DNA of 32,207 bases, taken from the NCBI GenBank assembly GCA_022826485.1, contig JAJDUU010000004.1:1-32207 (forward strand), given 5' to 3'. A program made the position numbers and the translations under genes. The stretch is from Chloroflexota bacterium. GTDB taxonomy: Bacteria; Chloroflexota; UBA11872. This document shows positions 21,722 through 30,165 of the stretch, piece by piece. The stretch's first letter is position 1, and each line of letters begins with the position of its first letter. The notes below the pieces were generated by a model. The model saw nothing but the letters and a program-made list of their open reading frames with translations. It had not been told where the DNA came from and searched no databases.

Positions 21722-21749
21722 GGATTCCCGTCTTCACGGGAATGACGGA
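21722..21749. repeat. REP-like palindromic repeat, copy G, inverted
   Basis: Stem ATTCCCGT / ACGGGAAT with a CTTC loop inside GGATTCCC..GGGAATGACGGA. It lies in the spacer between two divergent genes, where it is more likely a mobile repeat than a terminator. Confidence 0.8.
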
Positions 21750-21831
21750 CCCTTGCAAATCACGGCCCCCGGCGGCGCAACCTCGGGCAGGCATGATGAG
21801 TAGTGCCATGAAGCGTCGTCTGCGAGCCCCC

Positions 21832-23019
21832 ATGCCTGACATTCCCGCCGACGCGGCGGCCATCGACGCGGCGTGGCTCACGCGCGCGCTGCGGTCGAGC
21901 GGCGTGCTCACCGACGGAGCGGTGACGGATGTGACGGTGGAGCCGCTCGGCGGCAGCCAGGGATTCGCCGGGCAACTGCGGCGCCTGCGCGCGACCTATG
22001 ACGCCGAGTCGCACGGCGTCCCGTCCAGCTTCATCGTCAAGCTGCACAGCCCGATCGCGGTCACGCGCGAGCTAATCCGGCGCATCGGCGCGGCGTCCCG
22101 CGAAATCCGCTTCTACCGCGAGCTGGCCCACCGGGCCGGCGTGCCCACCGCGGCGCTGCACTTTGCCGCGCAGGATGGTGACCGCTACGTGCTGCTGCTC
22201 GAAGATCTCGCCCCGGCCCGCGCCGGCGATCCGGCGGCGGGTTGCTCACCGGAGCAGGTCGAGGCCACGGTTGACCGCGTGGCCGGCATGCACGCCGCGT
22301 GGTGGGACGGCCCGGCGCTTGCATCCCTCGACTGGACCCCTGATTTCGACCAGCTCACCGCCACGCGCCACGCCATCTGCCGGGAGGCCTGGCCGGAGTT
22401 CGTGGAGCGGTATCGAGTCCACGTTCCCGACCTGTGCAACCGCGTCGGCCCGGCGCTGCTCGACGGCCTGGACACCGTGCGCCGCGCCCTGTCGCAGGCG
22501 CCGCCGACCCTGCTGCACGGGGACTTCCGCCCCGACAACGTGATGTTCGAGGCGGACGGCGCCGGAGCGCCGGCGGCATTCGTCGACTGGCAGGTAATGC
22601 TCCGCGGGCCTGGCCCGATGGACGTGGCCTACTTTCTGCTGTCGGCAACGGACCGCGACACGCGCCGCGCGCTGGAGATGGATGTTCTGCGCGCCTATGG
22701 GCAGGCGCTGACGCGAGGCGGCGTGACCGGCTACACCGCCGAGCAGTGCTTGACCGACTACCGCCTCGCGATGGCGGATGTACTCTCCCGCATTGTCGTG
22801 CTCACGACGCGGGTGCTGCCCGAAGGCGCCGCGGGCTGGTCGGTCTTCGACGTGCTGGTTGAACGCGTTGCGGGGGCGGTTGTCGATCTGGACTGCATTG
22901 GGTTGCTGGCGCCAAAGGGGGAGCCGCGGTCGGATGTCCCGATGGTCCCTACGCTAGGGCATCGGCGGGCCGAAACGAGCGCGCGACGCGGAGCATCAGA
23001 ACGGCCCCGGCAAATGTGA
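21832..23019 (+). CDS. APH-fold small-molecule phosphotransferase
   Basis: 395-aa kinase-like protein of the aminoglycoside phosphotransferase/choline kinase superfamily. It shows a nucleotide-binding N lobe with a Lys in FIVKLHSP, the catalytic loop LLHGDFRPDNVMF and the metal-binding FVDWQVMLRGPGPMDVAYF. In-frame ATGs at 21793, 21796 and 21808 are possible starts; 21832 gives the family's usual beginning. It probably phosphorylates a hydroxylated small molecule or is an ecdysteroid-kinase-like protein. Its last 71 bp overlap the end of the converging MFS gene. Confidence 0.85.
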   Translation: MPDIPADAAAIDAAWLTRALRSSGVLTDGAVTDVTVEPLGGSQGFAGQLRRLRATYDAESHGVPSSFIVKLHSPIAVTRELIRRIGAASREIRFYRELAHRAGVPTAALHFAAQDGDRYVLLLEDLAPARAGDPAAGCSPEQVEATVDRVAGMHAAWWDGPALASLDWTPDFDQLTATRHAICREAWPEFVERYRVHVPDLCNRVGPALLDGLDTVRRALSQAPPTLLHGDFRPDNVMFEADGAGAPAAFVDWQVMLRGPGPMDVAYFLLSATDRDTRRALEMDVLRAYGQALTRGGVTGYTAEQCLTDYRLAMADVLSRIVVLTTRVLPEGAAGWSVFDVLVERVAGAVVDLDCIGLLAPKGEPRSDVPMVPTLGHRRAETSARRGASERPRQM

Positions 23020-24190
23020 GCGCGGCGGCGACGGAGAGCGTGAGGTTCGGCCCGCCCGCAATGAGCAGAAGACCGCCGGCAAACGGGCCCGCGACGCCAA
23101 AGAGCCCGGCGGAAGCATTGAAGGTTGTGGCCAGCGGCGGCGTGTCCTCTGGGCGCGCCAGCGACATCAGGGTCGTCTGCGATCCCAGGACGAATCCCGC
23201 GCCGGCAACGCCCATCGCCAAATAGGCCGCGGCGAGGACTCCCACCTGAGTCGTGGCCATGGCGACGAGGAATATGACCGGCGACGCTAATTGAACGCAA
23301 ATGGCCAGCGCGGCGCCGAACGGCCCCGTGCGCCGGTCGATTAGCCGACCCCACAGGGGGAAGCAGACCGCCTGCGCGACACCGGCGAGCAGCGAGAGCA
23401 TGCCCACTGTGCCGAAGCTGGCGTGCAAATGATCCACCAGCACGATCGGAACCGCAGGCATCATCACGGCGATCCCGAAGCCCATCGTGTTCCAGGCGCC
23501 CACGAATCCGCGGAAGGACGGCGTGGCAAAGGCCCCGCGCGCGAGCACCCAGGGGTTCCGCCGTCGAAACGGGCGGGGGTCCGAGGACTTGATGCCGGCG
23601 AAAGCTGCCGTGGCGAGCATGCCGACGACGGATGCACCGGCGAGGATCGGACCGTGGCCAACGACGTCGAGCAGCAGGCCGGCGATCGGAGCGGTGATCA
23701 GCGCCGCGACGGCCATGGCCATGCGCGCGGCTGCCAGGAGGCGTCCGCGTAGCGGGGCGGGATAGGCCCCCTGCATGAGCCAGGTGACGCCTGGCCGCGG
23801 GAGACCCGAGAGGAGGAAGTAGCCGAGCGCGATGATTGCGAACCATGTGGGCGCCGTCACAAACAGCGCCGCGATCCACAGCGCCCGTCCGACCGCCCAG
23901 ATCAGTGCGATACGGCGCGCCGGCTGCAGCGTGCGCAGCACGTATGGCGCGCCCAGACTCAGCAGCGCCCCCAGATAGGTGCCCGCTGTGAGCAGCGCGA
24001 GGAGAAACTCGCCGGCGCCGAGACGGCGAGCCACCACCGGAAAGAAGTTGAGCACCACTCCCAGGAACACGCCAGTGAGCAGCTGAAAGGCGAGGTCTCG
24101 CCGGAAGTTGGCCCTCGCCTCCCCCGTGAGCGGGCCGGACGCCCCCGTGCCCAGCACCGCCCCCACCGTCTCTCCGATTCGTGCCGCCAC
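22949..24190 (-). CDS. Major facilitator superfamily transporter
   Basis: 413-aa protein with 12 predicted membrane helices. Features include a cytoplasmic loop after helix 2-3 region (RLGAGEFLLALLTAGTYLGA), a charged middle loop (IKSSDPRPFRRRNPW) dividing two halves, and LWGRLIDRRTGPFGA, which matches the MFS loop motif G-x-x-x-D-R-x-G-R-R/K. It starts at GTG 24190 without a strong ribosome site. Probably an exporter or sugar permease. The tail overlaps the APH-type gene by 71 bp. Confidence 0.88.
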   Translation of the reverse strand: MAARIGETVGAVLGTGASGPLTGEARANFRRDLAFQLLTGVFLGVVLNFFPVVARRLGAGEFLLALLTAGTYLGALLSLGAPYVLRTLQPARRIALIWAVGRALWIAALFVTAPTWFAIIALGYFLLSGLPRPGVTWLMQGAYPAPLRGRLLAAARMAMAVAALITAPIAGLLLDVVGHGPILAGASVVGMLATAAFAGIKSSDPRPFRRRNPWVLARGAFATPSFRGFVGAWNTMGFGIAVMMPAVPIVLVDHLHASFGTVGMLSLLAGVAQAVCFPLWGRLIDRRTGPFGAALAICVQLASPVIFLVAMATTQVGVLAAAYLAMGVAGAGFVLGSQTTLMSLARPEDTPPLATTFNASAGLFGVAGPFAGGLLLIAGGPNLTLSVAAALTFAGAVLMLRVARSFRPADALA

Positions 24191-24358
24191 GAACGCACCC
24201 GGCCTCGGTCACCAGCGGACCGTCGACAGACCCGCCTGAGCGAACTATAGGCGGCTGGGAAGCCTTGTCGGCATGGTGCGTCGACGTTGCGTGGGCGAAG
24301 TCGCCGTCAGCTTGTGGCGAGCGTGTCGAACCTTCGCGCATCCGGACTCGCTAATCAC

Positions 24359-24383
24359 GCGACCGGCCACCGTTATCGGTCGC
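24359..24383. promoter_or_regulatory. Inverted repeat between MFS and DUF6807 genes
   Basis: GCGACCG / CGGTCGC, 7-bp arms with an 11-nt loop, 44 nt before the DUF6807 ATG and within a 237-nt divergent spacer. It may be an operator or leader hairpin. No gene is seen in 24191-24427. Confidence 0.35.
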
Positions 24384-24427
24384 TTGCGTAGACTGCCTGG
24401 CGATCCCCTGTCGCGATCGGAAGGGCC

Positions 24428-25255
24428 ATGACCAAGTACGAGGTATTCGAGCGCCAGGCCCAGCTGAAGGTGTTTGCCGACGGACGTTACCTGGCCGCAG
24501 TGCAGCAGGGGCTCTATCGGCCCTACGTCTTTCCGGTGCGCACCGCGCAGGGCCACCTGGTCACCCAGGCCGCGCCGGCGGACCACCTACACCACCTGTC
24601 GATCTGGGTGGCTCACTCCAAAGTCAACGGTCTCAACTTCTGGGCGCCCGAGACGCTGGGCATATTCCCCCCGCCGCGGATTCTGGTGCGCGACACACGG
24701 ACCGACGTCACGGCTGACGGGGTCTCCTTCGATCAGCGCATCGAGTGGGTCGACGGCGACGGCGGGCTCGTGCTCGGCGAGCGGCGACGGACCGGCGTGC
24801 GCCTCTGGGCCGGTCATGTAGCCGTCGACGTGGCCTCCACGCTCACCGCGCCGGGACACCCGGTGGAGTTCGGCCAGGACAAGGACGCCGGCCTGGCCCT
24901 GCGGATCGCCGACCAGATCGACGTGCTGGACGGCGGCGAGATTCGCAGCGCGACGGGCGCCCGCAACGAGGCCGCGACGTTCGACACCCACGCAGACTGG
25001 GTGGACTACTCCGGTCCGGTGACGCATGACCATGTCGCCGGCGTCGCCATCTTTCCCTATCCCGAGGTCGCCGACACGCCCTGGTTCACGCGCGACTACG
25101 GCCCGATCTACGTGGGCCCTTGGCGGCACGGCGCCATGACGCTGGAGCCTGGCGAGTCGTTCACGCTGGGCGCGCGGTTCGTGGCCCACGACGGCGGCCC
25201 AGACGACGTGGACATCGACGGGCTGTTCCGGCGGTTCCGGGCGGAGCGGGGCTGA
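24428..25255 (+). CDS. DUF6807 / PmoA-like family protein
   Basis: 275-aa protein of the family often labelled PmoA-like. The family signature is clear: YRPYVFPVRTAQGHLVT, then DHLHHLSIWVAH, then VNGLNFW. Further blocks include FDTHADWVDYSG and GPIYVGPWRHG. The fold is expected to be a beta-sandwich of the galactose-mutarotase type. It is found with sugar catabolism operons in Planctomycetes, Verrucomicrobia and Chloroflexota; its role is not established and it is not a methane monooxygenase subunit. ATG 24428 is preceded by GGAAGG at a short spacing. Confidence 0.85.
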   Translation: MTKYEVFERQAQLKVFADGRYLAAVQQGLYRPYVFPVRTAQGHLVTQAAPADHLHHLSIWVAHSKVNGLNFWAPETLGIFPPPRILVRDTRTDVTADGVSFDQRIEWVDGDGGLVLGERRRTGVRLWAGHVAVDVASTLTAPGHPVEFGQDKDAGLALRIADQIDVLDGGEIRSATGARNEAATFDTHADWVDYSGPVTHDHVAGVAIFPYPEVADTPWFTRDYGPIYVGPWRHGAMTLEPGESFTLGARFVAHDGGPDDVDIDGLFRRFRAERG

Positions 25256-25260
25256 TCGGC

Positions 25261-25390
25261 TGGATCCGTTCGTGGTGAGCCGCTGCCGTTCGTGGTGAGC
25301 CCCTCGGCAAGCTCGGGACAGGCTCCGTCGAACCACGCCCTTCGACTTCGCTCAGAGCCTGCCCTGAGTGCACCGAAGGGACGAACGGAC
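25261..25390. repeat. TTCGTGGTGAGC-type inverted repeat block
   Basis: CCGTTCGTGGTGAGC occurs twice in tandem at the left, and the block ends CGAAGGGACGAACGG at the right. Segments CTCGGGACAGGCTC and CTTCGCTCAGAGCC form internal pairs. This is a distinct dispersed repeat type from the REP-like copies, and it fills the gap between the DUF6807 and aldo/keto reductase genes. No gene is present. Confidence 0.7.
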
Positions 25391-25396
25391 TTCCAG

Positions 25397-26338
25397 CTAG
25401 TCGCCCTCTAGTTCCGCGATCTCCTTGGCGCTCAGGTGCGGCGGGTCGCCCGCGGGCGCGTTGCGCCGGATGTCCTGCTCGTTTGATATGCCGACGATGG
25501 AGCACGACACCGCCTCGTGACCGAGCACGTAGCGGATGGCCGTCTCGTGCGCGGGCTCGTCGCGCGCGTCCGCCGTGGCCTGCAAGCGCTCGCGCAGGCC
25601 GGTCAATTGGCGCACGCGATTGCGGAACGACTCGCGGCGGCGCCAGTCGGTGACCGGGAGGCGGTCGATGCCCGCCTCGTCGAGCATCAGGATGCCGCTG
25701 CCGAACGGCGACCGCGCCAGCACGCCGGTGCCGCGCTCGGCGGCAAGCGGCAGCACGTGCTGGGCGACACCATCGTCCGCGAGGTTGAACGGGGATTCGA
25801 CGACCGGCGCGTTCCACAGCCGAATGGCCTCGGCCGCGGCGGGGGCTGACGCCGACACGCCCCACCAGCGAATCTTGCCGGCCTGCTGCAAGCGCCGCAG
25901 CGCCTCGAAGGGGTCGGGCTGCCGCACGATGTGCAGCGGCGGGTCGTGCAGCAGCAGCGCGTCGATGTGATTCGTGCGTAGGCGCCGCAGCGACAGATCG
26001 CACGCCTGTTGAATCCGTGCCGGGGAGAAGTCCTGGGGCTCGTAGTCCAGGTGCAGATCCTGCGCGCCGTCGCTGCCCGGCAGATAGCCGACTTTGGTGA
26101 CGATGACCGTCTCGTTGCGCACGCCCTCGAGCGCCTTGCCCAGCACGGTCTCGCTGCGACCGCCGCCGTATTGCTCCGCCGTGTCGAAGGTCGTAATGCC
26201 CGCGTCCAACGCCGCGTGCACCAACGCCACCGCATCCAGCGAGGAAATCGGCCCCCACGACAGGCCGCCGATCTCCCAGCACCCCATGCAGAGGCTGCTC
26301 ACGCGTGCGCCGGTCGTTCCGAGATCTCGTTCCGTCAT
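25397..26338 (-). CDS. Aldo/keto reductase
   Basis: 313-aa NADPH-dependent oxidoreductase with a TIM barrel. The catalytic tetrad is complete: D52 (FDTAEQYG), Y57, K82 (VTKVGY), H131 (LLLHDPP). The C-terminal end carries NADP-phosphate residues (SIVGISNEQDIRRN). It reduces sugar aldehydes or ketones, or runs in the reverse direction, and fits the neighbouring sugar genes. ATG 26338 has GGGAG about 5 nt upstream. Similar to D-threo-aldose 1-dehydrogenase-like proteins, but the substrate is unconfirmed. Confidence 0.9.
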   Translation of the reverse strand: MTERDLGTTGARVSSLCMGCWEIGGLSWGPISSLDAVALVHAALDAGITTFDTAEQYGGGRSETVLGKALEGVRNETVIVTKVGYLPGSDGAQDLHLDYEPQDFSPARIQQACDLSLRRLRTNHIDALLLHDPPLHIVRQPDPFEALRRLQQAGKIRWWGVSASAPAAAEAIRLWNAPVVESPFNLADDGVAQHVLPLAAERGTGVLARSPFGSGILMLDEAGIDRLPVTDWRRRESFRNRVRQLTGLRERLQATADARDEPAHETAIRYVLGHEAVSCSIVGISNEQDIRRNAPAGDPPHLSAKEIAELEGD

Positions 26339-26430
26339 GGCGTTCTCCCGTCCGCGTCGCTCAGGCGGTCACCGTACCCAACGCTACAGCACGTACGGCA
26401 CTCACTCTTCGCTCGCGCACCCCCTACCCA

Positions 26431-26466
26431 CCGTCATGCCGGCGGAGGCCGGCATCCAGGTCTGGA
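26431..26466. repeat. REP-like palindromic repeat, copy H
   Basis: Stem ATGCCGGC / GCCGGCAT with a GGAG loop and the usual CCGTC and CCAGGTC flanks. It occupies the 170-nt gap (26339-26508) between two minus-strand genes; no gene is seen. Confidence 0.8.
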
Positions 26467-26508
26467 CGCCGGGTCACGGAGCGGTCGCCGGCGGCATATG
26501 TAACGCCG

Positions 26509-28032
26509 TCACTCGCCGCCAAAGCCAAAGCTATAGAGCTCGGCGTGTCGTAGGTGGAAGCGCAGCTTGAGACCGCCCCGCAGGTTGCCGGGCGCGCCGC
26601 CCGACCAGGTGAGGTTGTGGCGGATGCTGTCGCCCTCGAACCGCTGGCAGGCGGAGCGCTCGAATCCCGGCCAGACGTCGTTGTACGGGTCCATCACCTC
26701 GGCCTCAACGTAGCCGCCGGGCTCGCAGCGGGCGTTGATGAAGAGCTGGCCGCCGGTCGGCAGCACCGGTTTGGTCTCGACGTAGCCCTCGCGCACTGTG
26801 GCGTCGAGCGACACGTAGCCGTCGTAGCGCAGCGTCGCCAGGCACAGGTGGTGGCCGTTCGCGGCAATGCTCGGGTCGTGGACTTCGGGTACGTCCAGAC
26901 CCTGCCCGCTGCCGATGATCCACCAGTCGTGATGCACGCTGTTGCCGCCGTAGTAGAACCACAGCTCATCGCCGACCACGAGCGGCTGCACGGTGGTCTC
27001 GTTGTCGAGCGAGTCGTAGCCACCCTCGGCACTACGCGGAATGAACGGCCGGTGCTCGGTGAAGCGATGCCAGGTGTGCCCGTCGCGGCTGTAGTGCAGA
27101 TACAAATCCAGCGTGTCGTCCACCGTGTGCAGCACGTTGAGGATGCCCAGGTGCATCTCGCCCGCGCGCCAGGGCACGAAGCTGTAGTGCCCGTCGTCGA
27201 GGTTGTCGGCCGGCCCGGGCTCGAAGACGAGCTCCGCCGGCGACCAATTGACCAGGTCCTGGCTCTCCAGCCGCCAGACCCGTCGCCGCGTGCCCCAGAC
27301 CCCTTCGGGCTGGCTGGGCCACACCGGGGCGAACCAGTGGTCGAACTCGGGGTGCCAGGCCTCACCGGCGGAGTCGCCGTAGCGTCCCCAGAGCACGTAC
27401 TTCTCGTCGATCGTGTCGTACGTCAACACCTGGCAGTCCGCCGCCCACTCGGGAATGATCGGGTTGGCGGGATGGCGGGTCCAATCGAGGCCGTTGCCCG
27501 ACATCGCTAGGCCCAGCCCCATCCCGCGCCTGCCCACGCGGTAGACGTGGACCTTCTTGAACCGGCGATCGTGGTCCGTCTCGATCGGGTCCAGCATGAT
27601 CGACGGGAACAGGGTGGACTCGTCGTTGGCATCCGGCGAAACGATGAGCGTGTTCGTGTCCTGGCCGTCGATGGCGTGGCGCCCAAGCAGCGGCTTCTCC
27701 CAGGTGATGCCGTCGGTCGACTGTGCGTAGTAGATGCGGCTGCCCAGGCGCGGCACGCCCTTGCTGCCCCAGTAGTTCGGATAGTCCTCGTACCAGCACT
27801 TGAAGAGGCCGTCCTCGGGATCGCGCAGCACGTTGAACGAGCAGCTGCGAAAGTAGGGCACCACCTCCCACGGCTGGTCATTCTCGATCACCGGGTTGGC
27901 CGGATGCTTGACCGGGTGGTGGAAGCGGCGGGTGACGTTCTTGACCACCGCGACCACGTCGTCGTCGATGAAGAGCTGGCGATCGGCGCCGATGTCCTTG
28001 GCGATCCGATCGGGGGCATAGGCCAGAAACAT
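26509..28032 (-). CDS. Five-bladed propeller glycosidase-like protein (GH32/43/130-like)
   Basis: 507-aa protein, no signal peptide. Repeated blade-type segments follow one another: KCWYEDYPNYWGSKG, IYYAQSTDGITWEKP, GLAMSGNGLDWTRHP, YLHYSRDGHTWHRF, LWFYYGGNSVHHDWW. The S.DG..W pattern is the hallmark of GH32/43/130-type propellers. A C-terminal beta-sandwich (about 400-507, with GYVEAEVMDPYND) follows. It starts at ATG 28032 rather than 28080, where the family usually begins. It is 40 nt downstream of the UgpC-type ATPase gene and on the same strand, so likely cotranscribed. Substrate and activity remain unknown. Confidence 0.75.
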   Translation of the reverse strand: MFLAYAPDRIAKDIGADRQLFIDDDVVAVVKNVTRRFHHPVKHPANPVIENDQPWEVVPYFRSCSFNVLRDPEDGLFKCWYEDYPNYWGSKGVPRLGSRIYYAQSTDGITWEKPLLGRHAIDGQDTNTLIVSPDANDESTLFPSIMLDPIETDHDRRFKKVHVYRVGRRGMGLGLAMSGNGLDWTRHPANPIIPEWAADCQVLTYDTIDEKYVLWGRYGDSAGEAWHPEFDHWFAPVWPSQPEGVWGTRRRVWRLESQDLVNWSPAELVFEPGPADNLDDGHYSFVPWRAGEMHLGILNVLHTVDDTLDLYLHYSRDGHTWHRFTEHRPFIPRSAEGGYDSLDNETTVQPLVVGDELWFYYGGNSVHHDWWIIGSGQGLDVPEVHDPSIAANGHHLCLATLRYDGYVSLDATVREGYVETKPVLPTGGQLFINARCEPGGYVEAEVMDPYNDVWPGFERSACQRFEGDSIRHNLTWSGGAPGNLRGGLKLRFHLRHAELYSFGFGGE

Positions 28033-28072
28033 GGCGCCTCGGAGGTGGTGAGAACAATGCCTCAGCGTAGCG

Positions 28073-29173
28073 CTACGCAATCGCCTCCTGCGTCGCGCGG
28101 TCGAACAGGTGCATGCGGTCCATCTCGAAGGCCAGCTCGAAGGGCTGGTTGGCCTGCGCCGTGGTGCGCGGATCCACGCGCGCCACGAACGAGTCCGAGC
28201 CCGCCAGCATGTAGAGAATGACCTCGCTGCCCAGCGGCTCCATCACGTCCACCGTCGCCGTGATGGTCGCCTGGTGCGTCACGCCGCCGGCCGCAAACTG
28301 CGGGTCGACGATGTTCTCGGGACGGATGCCGAAGATCACGTCCTTGCCGGCATGGGGCGCGACGGCATCGCGCCGGTCCGGCGGCACGGCCACGCGCAGG
28401 GTCTCCGTCTCCACCCACAGGCCGTCCTCGCCCGAGATGTGCGCGTCGAAGAAGTTCATGGCCGGGCTGCCGATGAAGCCGCCCACGAACACGTTGCTCG
28501 GCGCGGTGTAGACCTCCTGCGGCGGGCCCAGCTGCTGCAACACGCCGTCGCGCAGCACCGCGATGCGCGTGCCCATGGTCATGGCTTCCATCTGGTCGTG
28601 GGTCACGTAGATCACCGTGGCCTGCAGGCGCTCGTGCAGGCGAATCAGCTCGGCTCGCGTCTGCACGCGCAGCTTCGCGTCCAGGTTGGACAGCGGCTCG
28701 TCCATCAGGAACACGGCGGGGTCGCGCACGATGGCCCGCCCCACCGCCACGCGCTGCCGCTGGCCGCCGGAGAGCGCGCGCGGCTTCCGCTCCAACAGCT
28801 CGCTGATGTTGAGCAAGTCGGCGGCCTCGGCCACGCGCCGCTGAATCTCGGTCTTGGGCGTCTTGCGCAGCTTCAGGCCAAACGCCAGGTTGTCGTAGAC
28901 GCTCATGTGCGGATAGAGAGCGTAGCTCTGGAACACCATGGCGATGTCGCGGTCCTTGGGCGGCACGTCGTTCACCAGGCGGTCGCCGATATAGATGTTG
29001 CCGCCGGTCAGCTCTTCGAGCCCCGCGACCATGCGCAGCGTGGTGGACTTGCCGCAGCCCGACGGCCCGACAAGCACGAGAAACTCCCGATCCTGGACAT
29101 CAATGGACACCTCATCGACGGCCACGACGTCCCCAAAGTGCTTTGTGACTTGATCGAGCGTGACGCTGGCCAT
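28073..29173 (-). CDS. ugpC: UgpC/MsmX-type ABC transporter ATPase
   Basis: 366-aa ATPase of carbohydrate ABC importers. Walker A is GPSGCGKST at 36-44, the Q loop MVFQSYALYPHM, the signature LSGGQRQR at 134-141, Walker B FLMDEP at 155-160 and D loop SNLDA. The C-terminal TOBE-like domain (IFGIRPENI) is typical. Permeases and binding protein are absent here, so it may serve several transporters, as MsmX does. ATG 29173 is 7 nt after GAGGAG; a TTG 6 nt earlier is less likely. It precedes the propeller glycosidase-like gene, which may act on the imported sugar. Confidence 0.93.
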   Translation of the reverse strand: MASVTLDQVTKHFGDVVAVDEVSIDVQDREFLVLVGPSGCGKSTTLRMVAGLEELTGGNIYIGDRLVNDVPPKDRDIAMVFQSYALYPHMSVYDNLAFGLKLRKTPKTEIQRRVAEAADLLNISELLERKPRALSGGQRQRVAVGRAIVRDPAVFLMDEPLSNLDAKLRVQTRAELIRLHERLQATVIYVTHDQMEAMTMGTRIAVLRDGVLQQLGPPQEVYTAPSNVFVGGFIGSPAMNFFDAHISGEDGLWVETETLRVAVPPDRRDAVAPHAGKDVIFGIRPENIVDPQFAAGGVTHQATITATVDVMEPLGSEVILYMLAGSDSFVARVDPRTTAQANQPFELAFEMDRMHLFDRATQEAIA

Positions 29174-29205
29174 CAGCAAGCTCCTCGTCCTGCCAATGCC
29201 GCGGC

Positions 29206-29219
29206 GGCACCACGGTGCC
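29206..29219. promoter_or_regulatory. Palindrome in the ugpC leader
   Basis: GGCACC-AC-GGTGCC, a perfect 6-bp-arm palindrome 33 nt before the ugpC ATG. Sugar operons are often controlled by LacI- or GntR-type repressors at such sites. The remaining spacer to 29411 shows no gene. Confidence 0.4.
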
Positions 29220-29414
29220 AGGCAAGGACAGAACTGTTCGGCAAAAGCCGTTCCTTACCCCGCCGGTCCGCCCAACCGGCTCGCCCGCACGCTACCCAAC
29301 GGCATGCGCCGCGTCAAAGCGGCCGGGTGGAACCAGGCCTCAGCCGGTCGAAACGCCCGCTTCCGTGATGCTCAGACGTAACACGACGGCCCCGTCATTT
29401 GAGGTGGCCCGGTG

Positions 29415-29433
29415 TTAGTCATACTCTTAGTCA
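29415..29433. promoter_or_regulatory. TTAGTCA direct repeats before the second Phd/PIN pair
   Basis: TTAGTCA occurs at 29415-29421 and 29427-29433, 12 bp apart (about one helix turn), 33 nt before the antitoxin ATG. A probable operator and promoter region in an otherwise GC-rich stretch. Confidence 0.45.
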
Positions 29434-29465
29434 ATCACGCGCGCGACGCGCCCGAGGAGTGGGCC

Positions 29466-29699
29466 ATGGCAACGGTGAACGTCCACGAAGCGAAGACTCA
29501 CCTGTCGCGCCTGCTGGCGCAGGTCGAGGCGGGTGAAGAGGTGACCATCGCCCGCAATGGCAAGCCCGTGGCCCGGATGGTGCCCGCGCGCGAGACAGGC
29601 CGCCCCCAACCCGACGTATTCAAGGGACAAGTCGTCGTTCCCGACAGCTTTTTCGACCCGCTTCCCGAGGAAGAGTTGCGCCTGTGGGAGGGTGGCTGA
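29466..29699 (+). CDS. Phd/YefM-family antitoxin
   Basis: 77-aa antitoxin starting at ATG 29466 with GAGGAG about 7 nt upstream. The DNA-binding half is MATVNVHEAKTHLSRLLA, then VTIARNGKPVARMVPA. The C-terminal tail DSFFDPLPEEELRLWEGG is a common toxin-binding end. The toxin GTG begins 3 nt after the TGA. Confidence 0.9.
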   Translation: MATVNVHEAKTHLSRLLAQVEAGEEVTIARNGKPVARMVPARETGRPQPDVFKGQVVVPDSFFDPLPEEELRLWEGG

Positions 29700-29702
29700 A
29701 CC

Positions 29703-30089
29703 GTGCGGCTGCTGCTCGACACCCACGCGTTTCTATGGTGGTCCGAGGACAATCCGAGGTTACCTCCGCCCGCTCGGCAAGCTATCCGGGACGAGAACAA
29801 CGACGTATTGATCAGCGCCGCCACAGCCTGGGAAATCACCACCAAGCATCGGATCGGCAAACTGCCTGACGCCGACCCCATCGCCTCCGACATTCCCGGA
29901 GCCATCGCCGCCCAGGGCTTCCAGGAACTCCCCATCACCGTCGCCGAAGCCGCCCGCGCCGGCGCCCTCCCCGGCCCCCACCGCGACCCCTTCGACCGCA
30001 TGCTCATCGCCCAGGCCCTCTCCCACAACCTCACCCTCATCTCCAACGACGCCGCCTTTGACCGCTACGCCATTAACCGCCTCTGGTAA
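29703..30089 (+). CDS. PIN-domain toxin (VapC-like)
   Basis: 128-aa PIN ribonuclease starting at GTG 29703. The motifs are D6 (LLLDTHAFLWW), E44 (AATAWEITTKHRIGKL), D98 (RDPFDRMLIAQA) and D116 (SNDAAF), the LLDTH subgroup of VapC. Complete active site. Forms an operon with the Phd antitoxin. It converges on the hsdR gene with 76 nt between them. Confidence 0.93.
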   Translation: MRLLLDTHAFLWWSEDNPRLPPPARQAIRDENNDVLISAATAWEITTKHRIGKLPDADPIASDIPGAIAAQGFQELPITVAEAARAGALPGPHRDPFDRMLIAQALSHNLTLISNDAAFDRYAINRLW

Positions 30090-30108
30090 GACCGGACCTC
30101 GCTCTTAA

Positions 30109-30128
30109 TCTCTCTCCTAGGAGAGAGA
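30109..30128. terminator. Perfect 20-bp palindrome between vapC-type gene and hsdR
   Basis: TCTCTCTCCTAGGAGAGAGA, a perfect palindrome with no spacer, lies between converging stops. As RNA it would fold with a CTAG loop from either strand. It may be a bidirectional terminator or a short relic of the CT/GA repeat type at 17082-17260. No T-tract is visible. Confidence 0.45.
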
Positions 30129-30165
30129 AGCCGATTTCAAACTGCCCCCGCTCGCACGCCTCCGC

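Noticed and set aside
22758-24341. Long minus-strand frame over the MFS and kinase genes
   Set aside because: Arg/Gly/Ser-rich sequence in the wrong frame; the 22949-24190 frame carries the membrane helices.
29215-29418. 67-codon plus-strand frame upstream of the second Phd/PIN pair
   Set aside because: Pro/Arg/Thr-rich, no ribosome site, typical of GC-rich spacer.
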